Positions 25,234 to 36,400 of a DNA stretch of 64,000 nucleotides are shown piece after piece. The notes beneath the pieces were generated by a model. That model did no database searches. It saw only the letters and a program-made list of their open reading frames with translations, and was not told the origin of the DNA. A program made the translations under genes and the position numbers. Position 1 is the stretch's first letter, and the number at the start of each line of letters is the position of its first letter. This DNA is from Tetrahymena thermophila SB210 (taxonomy: Eukaryota > Ciliophora > Oligohymenophorea > Hymenostomatida > Tetrahymenidae), in the NCBI RefSeq assembly GCF_000189635.1, contig NW_002476363.1, positions 620,001-684,000 on the forward strand, in the 5' to 3' direction.

Positions 25234-26120
25234 AATATTTTAAAATTAATTTATTCTTTTTTATTAATTTTTTTTTCTTCAATTTATTAGATTATAAAAT
25301 AAAATATTGAAAAAATAATTGTAAATTTATACTCAAATATAAAGTATATGTGATAGTCATATTGAGAAAATGGAATTTTTCTGGAATGATTGTAAATAGA
25401 ATGCAAATTTGAAATTTAATTAAATTTTCTGTAATTAACTTTCTGATAAATTCTAATGAGACATTAAAAAATAAAGATTAAAAAATTTATAAAAATGTAA
25501 TTTTTTTAAAGCAGCATTTAAAGTTTCATCAGATTTCAAAAAAAAAAATGTGGTATTTTTAGATTCATTTCATTTATCAAATTAAATCTAGCAAGATACA
25601 AAACAAATTATGTTGTTTGAAAATTTATTTAAAATCTAGTTTATCTCAAAATAAACCAATTAATTAATAATAAAAATATTTATAATTAATTTGTTTAATA
25701 TTCATACAGAAATTACATTTTTATAATAAATCAATTTAATATTCGATTTAATTAAAATATTATTTTGATTTGGTATTTTATTATTTAAATATTAAAAGAA
25801 AATTGAATATTTTTCTATTATTGTATATAAATGAAATTACATAAAATAGATGTCAGTCAAACTATGTTAAATCAAAACTTATTTGATTAAATATCTAATT
25901 ATCTCTATATTTTTATATTTTGAAATCAAATAAAATTATATTTTAAGTCTCTTTGAATTTATTTAATTGTTTTCACAAAAACTTCGTTTTTTAAGTAAAT
26001 AAATTTTGTTTTATTTTATTAAAACTTGTTCAAATAAATTTATTATTTTATTATTTGAATAGAAAATGATAATAAAATTTTTGTTTACTGATAAAAATAC
26101 ATAAATTTAAGTCTTAATAA
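25234..26120. other. AT-rich intergenic spacer beyond the SECIS candidate
   Basis: Lies between the SECIS-like element and the start of the Cys paralogue. Extremely AT-rich, no gene seen. It should contain the promoter of the Cys gene. Confidence 0.5.
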
Positions 26121-26193
26121 TAGAAAAACTATTTTGTTCAAAATATAACCTTCTTTATAGATTTAGATTAAATTTATCATTGCAGTTTTACTA
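26121..26193 (-). promoter_or_regulatory. SECIS-like stem-loop in the 3' flank of the TGA-containing PRXL2-like gene
   Basis: On the minus strand, 64 nt after the stop codon, the sequence can fold into a eukaryotic SECIS shape. The basal helix TAGTAAAACT/AGTTTTTCTA has 9 of 10 pairs and one T-T mismatch. The internal loop is GCA on the 5' side and ACAAAAT on the 3' side. The non-Watson-Crick core would be ATGA (26180-26177) opposite TGA (26140-26138). The helix between them (about 10 pairs, TAAATTTAATC with GGTTATATTTT) ends 12 nt after ATGA at an unpaired AAA in the apical loop. ATGA, AA in the loop, GA, and the 11-13 nt spacing are the diagnostic SECIS features. Folding was judged by eye in very AT-rich DNA, so chance pairing must be excluded. 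Confidence 0.7.
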
Positions 26194-26256
26194 ACTAAAA
26201 ATGACTTTCTTTATATTATTTTTTATATACAAAATAAGTAAATTTTTTTTTCTTTA

Positions 26257-26945
26257 TCAAGCATTCTGGCCATATTTTTCAACTAAATCAGTTATTTCTG
26301 TTGAACTAACATGCCCATTCGAGCTTTCATCCACAAAACTATAAGTAATTTTGCCATCAGTCTCAAAAATATACGTTCCTCCTAACTTTTATATAAATTT
26401 TATTAAATAAAGCTCAAAATAATTTTAAAATAATATTAATAAAGTCATATTTAATTTAGTTTTACTTAATAAACATCTCCTTATTTTTCTTTAGAAATCA
26501 TTTTACAGATAGACCAACATAATCCTCCACAAAATGAAGATTTTGTATCCTTTGATTTCTTTCCTTTACTTATTTAAGATATAGTTTCAGCTCTCATCAT
26601 TCCTAATTTTGTGTAGGTGAAACGCTCAGAATCGACATATAATAATTAACTAGGGAATTTAGTATCTAATGAAAAATTTTTAATACCATTAATCTTTCCA
26701 CATCCAATCACATAGAGATTGATATTCTTTTACTTTAGATCATCAAAGTTTATTTCTTATGCAAGAGCTCTGATGAAATCTTTGCAAACATATCAAAAGA
26801 AATGACGTATAAAAACAATTATAGAGCGTTTCTCCTCATAAAGAGTCTTAAATTATATTGCGTTACCGTTTTCATCATGAATAAGATAACTACCCAGCTT
26901 AGAGTCAACCTAAGAAGGTACTTTTTTTAGTTTATCATTATCCAT
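26257..26945 (-). CDS. Candidate selenoprotein: PRXL2/SelU-like redox protein with in-frame TGA
   Basis: Exons 26945-26466 and 26385-26257, intron 26386-26465 (80 bp, GTAAAA...AAAAG, at the same position and phase as in the paralogue). Including Sec51 it is 202 residues, ending at TGA 26257-26259. The redox strand reads SIIVFIRHFF-[TGA]-YVCKDF: codon 51 (26795-26793) is TGA where the neighbouring paralogue has TGC. All of the remaining ~150 codons stay homologous (NLYVIGCGKINGIKNF, RAETISQISKGKK, LGGTYIFETDGKITYSF), so this is not a decayed tail. UxxC in place of CxxC is known in selenoproteins of thioredoxin-fold families, including SelU relatives. Together with the downstream SECIS-like fold, the simplest reading is Sec incorporation. 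Alternatives are a recent nonsense mutation or a sequence error (one base, TGA versus TGC/TGT). Confidence 0.8.
26793..26795 (-). other. Putative selenocysteine codon (TGA, codon 51)
   Basis: TGA in the first position of the UxxC redox motif. The aligned codon in the paralogue at 25081-25083 is TGC, also codon 51 counted from its ATG. Confidence 0.75.
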
Positions 26946-27623
26946 TCTGTTAATTTAGATTTTGATAATTTACTTTTAATTAATAATTAATTTTTGATCA
27001 TTTGGTGATTTCAATTTTTAAGACAATTTTAATGGCTATCTATATATAGTAGTAGAATATTTACATAAAAGCCAATATGTAATATAGAAATTCTTAGAAG
27101 GATTATGCATAATCAGGTAATTTAAATTTTATTTTTGTTAAATTCTTATGAAATTAAAAATATTACTTAAAATAACATTTAATTCATGCAAAATTCATGA
27201 TTTTTTTACAATAATTTATTGATTAATTAAAAGCATAAATACTTAATATATACCTTTAATTTTGTATTAATAATCGTAACATCAATTATTAAAACTTTTT
27301 TGTTACATAACTAAAAAAAATCCATAAAAATTGACTATTTAATAAAAACAAAAGCTTAATTGCTTGAAAGCTGATTTGTTTCAAACAAAACAATTACTTA
27401 AATATTTCGAAATAGATTTTTTAAAAATAAAATTACTAAGAATGCTCATTAATTTTTTATTTTTAATAGATTTTCAATTTTGTTTTTAACAATAAAATAT
27501 TTAAATAAAGTACCAAATTAAAATTAAATATGAATTTATATGGATATATACAAATTTATTATTAAAGATTTTAGAAATTAAATAATTGTTAATTGATATT
27601 TTGAGTTATAATTTAATTTATTT
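26946..27623. other. AT-rich intergenic spacer
   Basis: 5' flank of the Sec candidate and 3' flank of the leucine-rich protein gene. No coding or RNA signal recognised. Confidence 0.5.
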
Positions 27624-29138
27624 TCAAAAAGTAATCGGAGGAATTATCGTTAGAGTTTCTAAAATAAAGTTAGGAGGAGTATCAATTAGTAGCTTTATAA
27701 AATTTTAGTTGAATTTTTTTTATTGAGATTTTTCTTTTAGGATATCATTTAAGTAAGATTATAAGGTAATTCTTGAGTTTTAAATGGTGAAAAATACTTT
27801 GGAGTTAAGCTTAAAATTAAATTTAATAATTTCTAAATGCAATTGATCTATTTATTTATAAAGAGAGATAAAATACTTCAATAAGTGAGCTGATATTTTA
27901 AAATTTAATTTAATTGAAAATGATTTCATTGTTTTAGGTATTTTAGAAAGCATATTATCATTTATTTAAATTTTATCTAATGTAAACTTTGGTTACTTTA
28001 AAGAAAGCTTAAAATATTTTAATTATTTTGGAAATTAATCAAGATTATCAATTATAAATTAAATGCTTTTATAGTCTGTCTCTTCGTCATTAAGAGTTAA
28101 ACGTAGATGTGTAATATTTTGATTTTAATATAATCTTTTAAAGAAATCTATAATATCATCGTCGCTATTATAATTTTCACTAAAGTCTAAATATACTTTT
28201 TAAAGGTTGTTTAAAGGAAATACTTTTAATGAGTCGTTTGTGTTATAACCAGATACTTAGCAGTAGAATTTTATAAGATTAGTAGGCAAATACTTAATCA
28301 CTATATTTAACGAGTCTTGTGAAATTAAATTTTATGGAAAGAACAATCTAAGTTTTGTTAAGTGAGCAAAATTTTTACTGAGAGCTTGCATAAAATATTG
28401 AATTTCATCATTTGAATATTAAGCAGATTTACATTTAATCTTTATATTATTTATTGAATGAGGCATGCTTTGAAATATTTAATAAAATGGCTCAAGTGAG
28501 CTTATTTCATCTATGACAATATTAATTTTTTGCAGATTTCGTGGTAGTCTACTTAAATTTTGTGCAAAGGTAGCAAACTAAATAGGAGATAGCTAAATGT
28601 TTTTTACGACAAGCTTAAGTCTTTTTAGATTTTAAGGTAGAGTATCAAATTTTTTAGAGAGCTCTAATAAGTTAGAAAATCCGCTGAGGTTCAACTTTAA
28701 TGCTAAGAGTCGAGGGTTAAATCTAGGTAGATTTATAATTAAAAAGCGAGAAACATTATCTTCATTATCGTAGAATACCATCGAAACATGTATGGTAAGT
28801 ATCCCTTTTGGTAAAAATAGAAAATTTTTAAAAAGCAAATCTGCTGTTTCGATATCCATATTATAGGGACTGACATAAAAGTTAGCCTTTTGCAATGTCT
28901 AAGGAAGATTTCTCATATTCTCAAGAATGCTGAATACATTTAGTTTTGTTATATATAAGAAATGTATTTCAACCAAATTTTAATTCTACAAAGCGAGTAA
29001 ATCTTATCCAAGAACTTCATTTAAGTTTGAAGCTTTATAAACTACAGGGTATTGTTCATGAATGTTTTCAAAAAGAAATTCAAAAGATTTATTTTTATCT
29101 TCATTGTGAGAACTGTTAATTACTATTTTATTTTTCAT
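27624..29138 (-). CDS. Leucine-rich, LRR-like protein of unknown function
   Basis: Uninterrupted frame from ATG 29138-29136 (after a run of A) to TGA 27624-27626, 504 residues, no intron needed. From about residue 60 the protein shows irregular repeats of roughly 25-30 residues in which short strands such as LLALKLNLSGF, LKRLKLVVKNI, LQKINIVID, LTKLRLFFPQ, LQKVYLDFSEN, ITHLRLTLND and LKYFKLSLKQ alternate with helical stretches. The pattern L-x-x-L-x-L with P-x-x-L turns is that of divergent leucine-rich repeats, common in ciliate proteins of the kinase/cyclic-LRR type, but no kinase or other domain is present. No signal peptide or transmembrane segment is seen. A scaffolding role is possible but not shown by the sequence. 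Confidence 0.7.
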
Positions 29139-29327
29139 CATTTTTTTTTCTATATAAATTTGAAGTAGATTGAGAAATAAATAGAAATTCTTACTACTTT
29201 TTTTAAAAGTAACAATTTTAGATTGATTGATTAATTTATTAATTAATTATATTTCAAAAGATTAATTTAAGTGCCTAAAACTAAAAATAAATAAATAATA
29301 TTTGACAACTATTTCAGATCATTTTAA

Positions 29328-29684
29328 ATGGATTAAAGTATTTTTGATACAATAAGAAATTGTTATTAGACAGCTTATGAGATTTAAACAGCATTAAGTA
29401 ACAAATTTGATATGGGATTTAAAATTTTGATGGTTCATAGTGTAACAGATGGGTATATATCTGAGTAAGATTTAGCAGCTTCTAGAAAAGATTTTGCCAA
29501 ACATTGCAACAAATTAGCAGAATTACATGACAGACGTACATAAAAATATGTAAGCCAAAGGTTAGAATAGTTTAAAACTTGTGCTGTCTAGGTTAGAAAT
29601 TATACAAAAGAGTACTCATCCCTTTATGAATACTCAACGAACTGTTTCGATGAGTTTAGTGATAAATAATAAGGAAGATTATGA
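29328..29684 (+). CDS. Small hypothetical protein, 118 residues
   Basis: ATG 29328-29330 in an A-rich context, TGA 29682-29684, single exon. It starts MDQSIFDTIRNCYQTAYEI and has a mostly helical, charged composition with four dispersed cysteines. Base composition is clearly less AT-rich than the flanks, which supports coding. It is divergent from the leucine-rich gene, with a 189-bp shared spacer that must hold both promoters. I do not recognise a family. Confidence 0.6.
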
Positions 29685-30272
29685 TAACTCTACTATTTTG
29701 AGATATGCTTAGTTAAATTAAAAAGAATTCTTAAAATGAATGAAAACAAACTAATTATTTTAATTATAAATATCCAAAAAAAGCAAAAAAGCTTATTTTG
29801 AAAATATAAAAATATATCTAAATAAAATTATTATTTAATATGTAAAATCAAGATCTCTATAAAAAATATATAGATAGATATATAGAATAATAATAATAAT
29901 TTATATTTAGATATAAAATAATTTTTAGCAAGTAATTAAAATTGATTCATAAATGTATTTCATTCATAATAAAATAAATTGTATTTTTTTAAATATTTTT
30001 AATATTTATTAAAAAATTATATTCTTTTTATCAAAGGTCAATTTTAATTAAAATAATTAAAATTTAAAATGATATTGATATGATTAATTAATTAATGAAT
30101 AAATAATATAAATTTTTATATAGATTGATAAGAAATACATCAATAAAAAATAATAAACTTATTTATTTATTTATTTGTTTAGATTTAATAAAATTTGAAT
30201 ATTTTGTTAATTTTTTTTTATAATTTATTTTCTGATTCTTTGTTTTTTTGTGTTTAAAAAAATTATTTTTAT
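29685..30272. other. AT-rich spacer between convergent genes
   Basis: Separates the small (+) gene from the second DHHC gene (-). Nothing recognisable beyond T/A-rich simple sequence and TAGA/TAA runs near 29870-29900. Confidence 0.5.
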
Positions 30273-32657
30273 TCAGGGAGATTGCTGTTAGTTGTTGTTG
30301 ATGTTCTTAATTGGAGGGGCGTAGTCGTATTATGGATCTTTAGAATTTTATATACACATTAAATAAGCGTTTTTGAATGAAACTTTTTTTACTCCATACA
30401 CTAGTTTGTTTCTATTTTATTAATTAGAAGTTCTAGAGTTTGATTAAATTATGGAAGGATTTGCATCTGTAGTAGAAGATTATTCACTTTTTTTAGATGA
30501 TACAACATTAGCACCATCTCCATTATTATCTACTTCGTTTCCATGTTATTAATGAGTGTTATATCTTTCAAATGTAGTTTAGTTAAGGAAAAGATTATTC
30601 AATTAAACGAAGCACAAAATAGAATGAAGAACGAAGAAAAAAATAATCAAAAGTGTCACTAAACCTGAAACTACGTACTTTACAATTTAAATTGTGTCTT
30701 GAGTTTAGGCTGATAAATCTGAATACCAATTAAATATCCAGCTGTCTTGAGAAATGTGCTCATCACTGTAGTTTGAAGTTATGTGGAAAAGTATCAAAAG
30801 CAATCCAACTAGCATATTGAACCACATAAAAAGAATAAACATTATGAAGTATTTATAATTATTTGCACCTACACAATTATTAATCCATGGGCAATGATGA
30901 TCATATACTCTAATGCACTTTTTGCAAATTTCGCAATGACGTGATCTCTTAGGCTTTACTATGCAGCACTCCACACAAATTTTGCTTACATCATTATTTT
31001 AATAAAGACTTATTAAAAAATTTAAAGTTTCTACTTCCCTCTACTTGCATGAAGTCTTTTTTTATGAACTCAAATCACTGATTTAATTATTTATGTTAAT
31101 GTCTTAAATGAGATTTTAGTTTAAATCTTAAGCTTCATTCATAGAATTGTTCACGTTAGAGCGAGTAATATGCTCATTTAATCTTGGGGTGGACTGCTAT
31201 GCTTAATCAAATTAGTTTTCATGAGATTATTCATTTTCTGAAATATTTTAACTTTATTCTAACTTATTTTAAACAATTCCATTAACTTCTCCAGGATTTT
31301 TCAACCACGCGAAAAATAAACTAAAGAGAGTTCCAAATAAAAAAAATGCCCAAATTCCTAATTCAATATAATGATAGCTTAGGCAAGGTATAATAAATGC
31401 AATAATTGTTCCCTAAGAGAAAAATAGTAGAAGGAAAAGCACTAAAAGCTGTCTTGGATTTTTATCCATAGGTTTGAAAGGTTATTTTATGTTGCAATAT
31501 TCCTGAAATCCTCCTGTTTTTTCCAGCATTTGCTAAATATTATGAAATTCATTTTCATCAGCTAACTAAGCTGGAGTTTTTTAGTTATTATCTAATGCAT
31601 TTCTGTTAGCTCCTCTTTGCAAAAGCTTTCTTACTACTCTAGCGTTTCCACTTATTACTGCTAAATGCAATGGAGTTAATCCTTCCTATATATTTTGATA
31701 TTTATTTAAACATTTTTATTTGAATTATTTTAATATTAATAGGAGAAATTAATGTAATTCGATTATTGTAAGTTAAAAATTAAATCAATAGATTATATTA
31801 AAATTAAATTCCTTAAAGTCTAAAATTTCTTTATTACTGAGAAAAATAAATTTCAACATCATTAAAATTATTAGAAAAATTGAGTGGTAATCTTATATTT
31901 AAGAGCAAAGTAATCAATCACTCTCACTCACTCACTTCTTTTAAAAATATGATATCCTAAAAAAATTAATAAAAGTTTATCTTACTCCATCTGCGTTGTT
32001 TAATTTATCCTTCATCTTAGATACAAGGTAGTTCACTGCATTTTCGCTTCCAAGGTAACATGCCCAGTGGAGCGCAGTACCGCCTTTGTGATCAGTTAAG
32101 TTAAGATCTACTCCCAAGCTATCAAAGTAGCATATTGATATAGGCTAATCGCCTTATGCAGCAATATGAAGAACATTTAATCCATTTTTATTAACTAATA
32201 ATGCATTACTACCTTACGAAATAAGGTATCTTGTTATTTCTACATCTCCCTTAAAAGAAGCATAATGAAGAGCAGTAAATCCGTCCTCATTTTAAAAATT
32301 TATCCATTTTTTAATAATCTTATTTTTTTATGCTGAGTCTTTCAGATAATCGCAACCATACTAAACTATAAATTTGACTTCATTAATTTTCATATGCAAG
32401 GTCATTCTGTGAATTAGAGTCAAACCTTTTCTATCCCATATTTTAAAAATATTTATATCCTTATTTTACTTCAAAATTTCTATAATATCTAAATATTTAT
32501 TGTCCAAAAGTTTTTCTTCAATCCTTTAAATTATAGCTTTCTTTCCTTCATCATTAAACACATCCTCATTGAGCATTTTTTTTAGCTCTGAAACAAATGA
32601 TTGAGCAGCAAAACTGCTGAACCTTTGACTTTCTGTGTACTAAGATTCATTTCTCAT
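30273..32657 (-). CDS. Ankyrin-repeat DHHC palmitoyltransferase, paralogue 2
   Basis: Exons 32657-31986 and 31685-30273, intron 31686-31985 (GTAAGA...ATATAG), 694 residues, TGA 30273-30275. It has the same domain order and the same intron position as the gene at 21219. Ankyrin repeats ([57 protein letters not shown]) are followed by transmembrane helices, a Q/N-rich insert, and the DHHC Cys-rich domain ([31 protein letters not shown] at about residue 485). Two further helices and an S/N tail follow. DHHC and the zinc-ligand cysteines are intact, so it should be an active protein S-acyltransferase. The pair arose by an older duplication than the array at 7-20 kb, since the spacers no longer align. 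Confidence 0.9.
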
Positions 32658-33416
32658 TTACCTTTCGCCTGGTGGATTTCTTTAAGTATTTTATGAAATT
32701 TTTTTAGAGAGCTAAATAAATTAATTACTTACTATTCCCTAAATAATTCTTGAACAAATTAATAGATTTTTAATTAGAATTATTTATACTATAAGGAACC
32801 TAATTAATATTTCTATTTGTGGAAAAATTCATAAAAAAGATAATCAATAAATAAATAAATATAAAAGAGTTATTTATTCCTAAGTAAATTTGTTATTTAT
32901 GTATGTATATCTAATTACTTATATATTATACTTTTATTTTTACAAGTCATATTAACTATTTGATTCATTAAAAAATGAATCATACATAATATATTAAAAT
33001 TAAATTTTGCAGATAATTTTTTGTGAATATTAATCATTTTATTTTTTCAAAAAAATAAAATTGAACCAACTCTATTTTTATAAAATCTAGAACTAACTAT
33101 TCAAGCTAAGCAATACCATAAAAATCAAATTTAAAAAAATGGATATATAGTTAATAAATATCAAGAAAGATCTCATTTTTATAAGATATTATCAATAAAG
33201 AGTACTTTTTTGTATATTTTTATGTATTTTGAATATTTAACTAATTAATAATTAAATTTGAAGTATTATCTAAGTGATCAAAAACTATTCAAATTATTAA
33301 TAAATTGAAAAGAATAAAAAGTAATTCCTTTTTTGAATAAAAAGATTTAAAGGCATAAATAAATATTGAAGGATTCAAAAAGATATAAGTGTAACGAGCC
33401 TAAAAATAAAAGGGTC
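32658..33416. other. Divergent intergenic region between the DHHC and RCC1 genes
   Basis: Shared 5' flank of two divergently transcribed genes, hence probably two promoters. Very AT-rich with no recognisable element. Confidence 0.5.
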
Positions 33417-36400
33417 ATGCAATTTAATAATCAATAATAGAAAGAAAAAATATTTAACTCTTAAATAGAGTTTGAATAAAATGCTGATTCTAATTAATAG
33501 AATGAGTTTATTAGAAGTGATGAGAATGTATAAGAATAGAATGATGAGTAATTTAATACTAATTAAACTTACCAAACTAATCAAGTAGTTAAATATAATG
33601 AAATATTTGTTTTTGGAAGCAATAAATACGGTTAAATTGGCTTGAGTGAAAAGAATGCTGGTAAAAATTTTTGTATCCCTCGCTTTTGTCATTTTAACAT
33701 AGTCTTTACAAGTGTAAGTTGTGGTTCTCATCACTCAATACTTCTTACACAAGATGGCTACGCTTATTCAATAGGAAGTAACATTTATGGGTAATTAGGT
33801 GCTGACACAAATTAAATTAATTATTCTTACACGCCAACACTTATTTAAAAACTTCAAGACTATATAATTACCAAAGTCGTTTCTGGAGCTTACCATAATA
33901 TAGCTCTGACTAACGAAAATTAGCTTTTTTCTTGGGGAAGAAATAATGAAGGTTAATTAGGACTAGGTAATTTGTAAGCATAGTGTTTGTATTCACCTTA
34001 GCAAATACAATGTAAATTAATTTCTTTTTAAATATTAAATGAGGGGTTTTAAACCTTTTAAATATGATTACAACAATTAATTTCTCATGTTGTTAATTTC
34101 TTTACATAAATTTGCTTGTTTTTTATATAAGCAATGATGAATAAAGCAAAAATTTGATTAAAATTTTGATTAATATTCAAAATTAAAAAACAAAAATAAC
34201 CGTTAAAAAAGACAAAATTTATAATTTGAAGTATTTATTTAAAATAAAGAATATATTAAAAGACTTAAATAGCAGCAACTACAATCATGATAGAATTTAA
34301 TTAAATAAAACAAAATTTCATTTTAAATTTAAATAATTATAAAATAATTTATTTATTTAAGTTATTTATTACTTAGTTTATTTCATTTTTATAATAAAGT
34401 TGATAAAAAGATCGTTAATGTTTTTAGTGGATGGAATCATTCATTTTTTATTACTAAATAAAATGAATTATATTCTTTTGGTAGTGGTTTATATGGTTAA
34501 TTAGGATAAGGAAAATGTGAGAATTCAATCACCCCTGATAAAGTTTTATATCATGAAAAAGATTAGAAAATTATTAAAATTGCTTGTGGAGAAACACATT
34601 CTTTGCTACTTAGTGAATAAGGATAGGTATTTGCTTGTGGAGAAAATCAAAGAGGATAACTTGGACTTGGGAGAAATAAAAAAGTGGTTTTATAACCTTA
34701 ATATTTATCTAATGAAAACTTGTTTGCTTCAGAAAGTATTATAGATATAGCTTGCGGTAGGTTTTCTGTTGCTATTACATAAAAAACATAGTCTTTGTAT
34801 GCTTGGGGTCAGTTCTGTGATACTGATTCTAATCCCATATACACCCCATAATTAGTTTTTTCATTTAATTCTCAAAAAGAAGGCAAAGAGTAGCCAGAGA
34901 AAAATCTTGTTAAGAAAGCTGTTGTAGGTGGAGATAGTTGCATCATTTTAATGAAAAATGGAGATTTGTATAGTTGGGGAAAAAATTAATTTGGTGAATG
35001 CGGATAAGGAGACTTTGAAAATAAATCAGAAACATTTTATCCAATTAATTTTTTGAAAGGAAAGAAAGTTTTAACCTTCCATCTAGGAGAAGCTCATACC
35101 ATAGTTTTAGGTAGAGAGGTTTATTCTAGAAATCTTGCAAAAATGAATAACAGTGACTAGTCTTAATAAATATTTTCTAATTGCAATTCTCATCAGGAAG
35201 TAGCTTTGATAGAAAAATCACAGTCTTTCATATGCAGTGATTATATGATTGATAATAATAATAATAACGAGTCGTCAAATTATTCAGTTTAATCTTCCTA
35301 ATATGCATGTTAAAATAATCCTAATTAAAATCAAAACTTAAATGAAAATCATTAATAAACCAGCTTTATTCACAGCAGATAGCAGTCATTTTAATAGAAT
35401 TAGTCTACTGCATCAGATAAAGATGCTTTAACATCAATTTCATAGCAAAAATTTTAATTTTAATTAGCGAAAACACCTAATTTTTTGAATGAAAACTCTT
35501 CTTAGTTTTCTCAACAATATAATTCAAGATAAAATCATAATAGTAATTAACGAGAAAAGCTATCAATAGTGGTCAGAGAAATAGAAAGAACCCACTCTCC
35601 AACTGAATCATCTACAAGAAATACAAATATTTAACATTATTTTAATTTTGGAATGAATTAAAACAACACTTCATATGGACAAATTTAAAAAAATAAGTAA
35701 GACTTTATGTTATCCCCTAAAAACTAGCTCTTACAAAATAATTAAAAGAAATAAGATAATTAGCAAAATCAAAATAATTTTAAAACGGATTAACAGAATT
35801 TAAGCTTTAATTAAGAAAATTTAAGTTTTAAAGAATCAAATCAAAGCTTTAAAGAAAATAATTAAAGTTTCAAAGAATAAAACCAAAGCTTTAAAGAGTA
35901 AGATTTATATTTTAAAGAATAAAGCAAAAACGTTTATTAAGAACAACTAAATATTAGAGGAGATAAACAAAGTACATAAGATATAAATTAAAGCGAAAGT
36001 GAAGCAAATCTAGATTAGCATCAATTTAATCTTATAAGCGAAAAAAACAATTTTTTTGAAAACTTTTAATAGAGTTTAAAGCAAGTAAATAAATAATAGA
36101 TATCTTATTTTATTTCTGATAAAGCCCCTAATTATTTTGATTAAGAAATAAAGTAAAGTGAATTAAATACTTCTAATGCATTGGTTTAAGATGATAATTT
36201 TGAATAAAATAGATCATTTTAGTAATAAAATACAGGAAATGTAAGATTTTTAACTCCACAACCAACTGCTCAAAGCTCTGCAAATTATGAAACTTTTTCT
36301 TATCAGATTGGCGATTAATTTATAAACTTTCCTCATTTTGTTAACAATACTGAAACAATCAATATCAATAAATAGAGTTAAAAACCACTATCTAACTAAC

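Noticed and set aside
26386-26795. Possibility that the TGA in the PRXL2-like gene is removed by an intron
   Set aside because: The codons on both sides align without gap to the Cys paralogue, and no GT-AG pair spans the TGA without deleting conserved residues.
33375-33734. Minus-strand 119-residue hydrophobic frame
   Set aside because: Antisense to exon 1 of the RCC1 gene, whose plus-strand blades are clear.
34517-34744. Plus-strand 75-residue frame starting at an internal ATG
   Set aside because: Out of frame with the RCC1 blades in the same place, and visible only when TAA/TAG are treated as stops.
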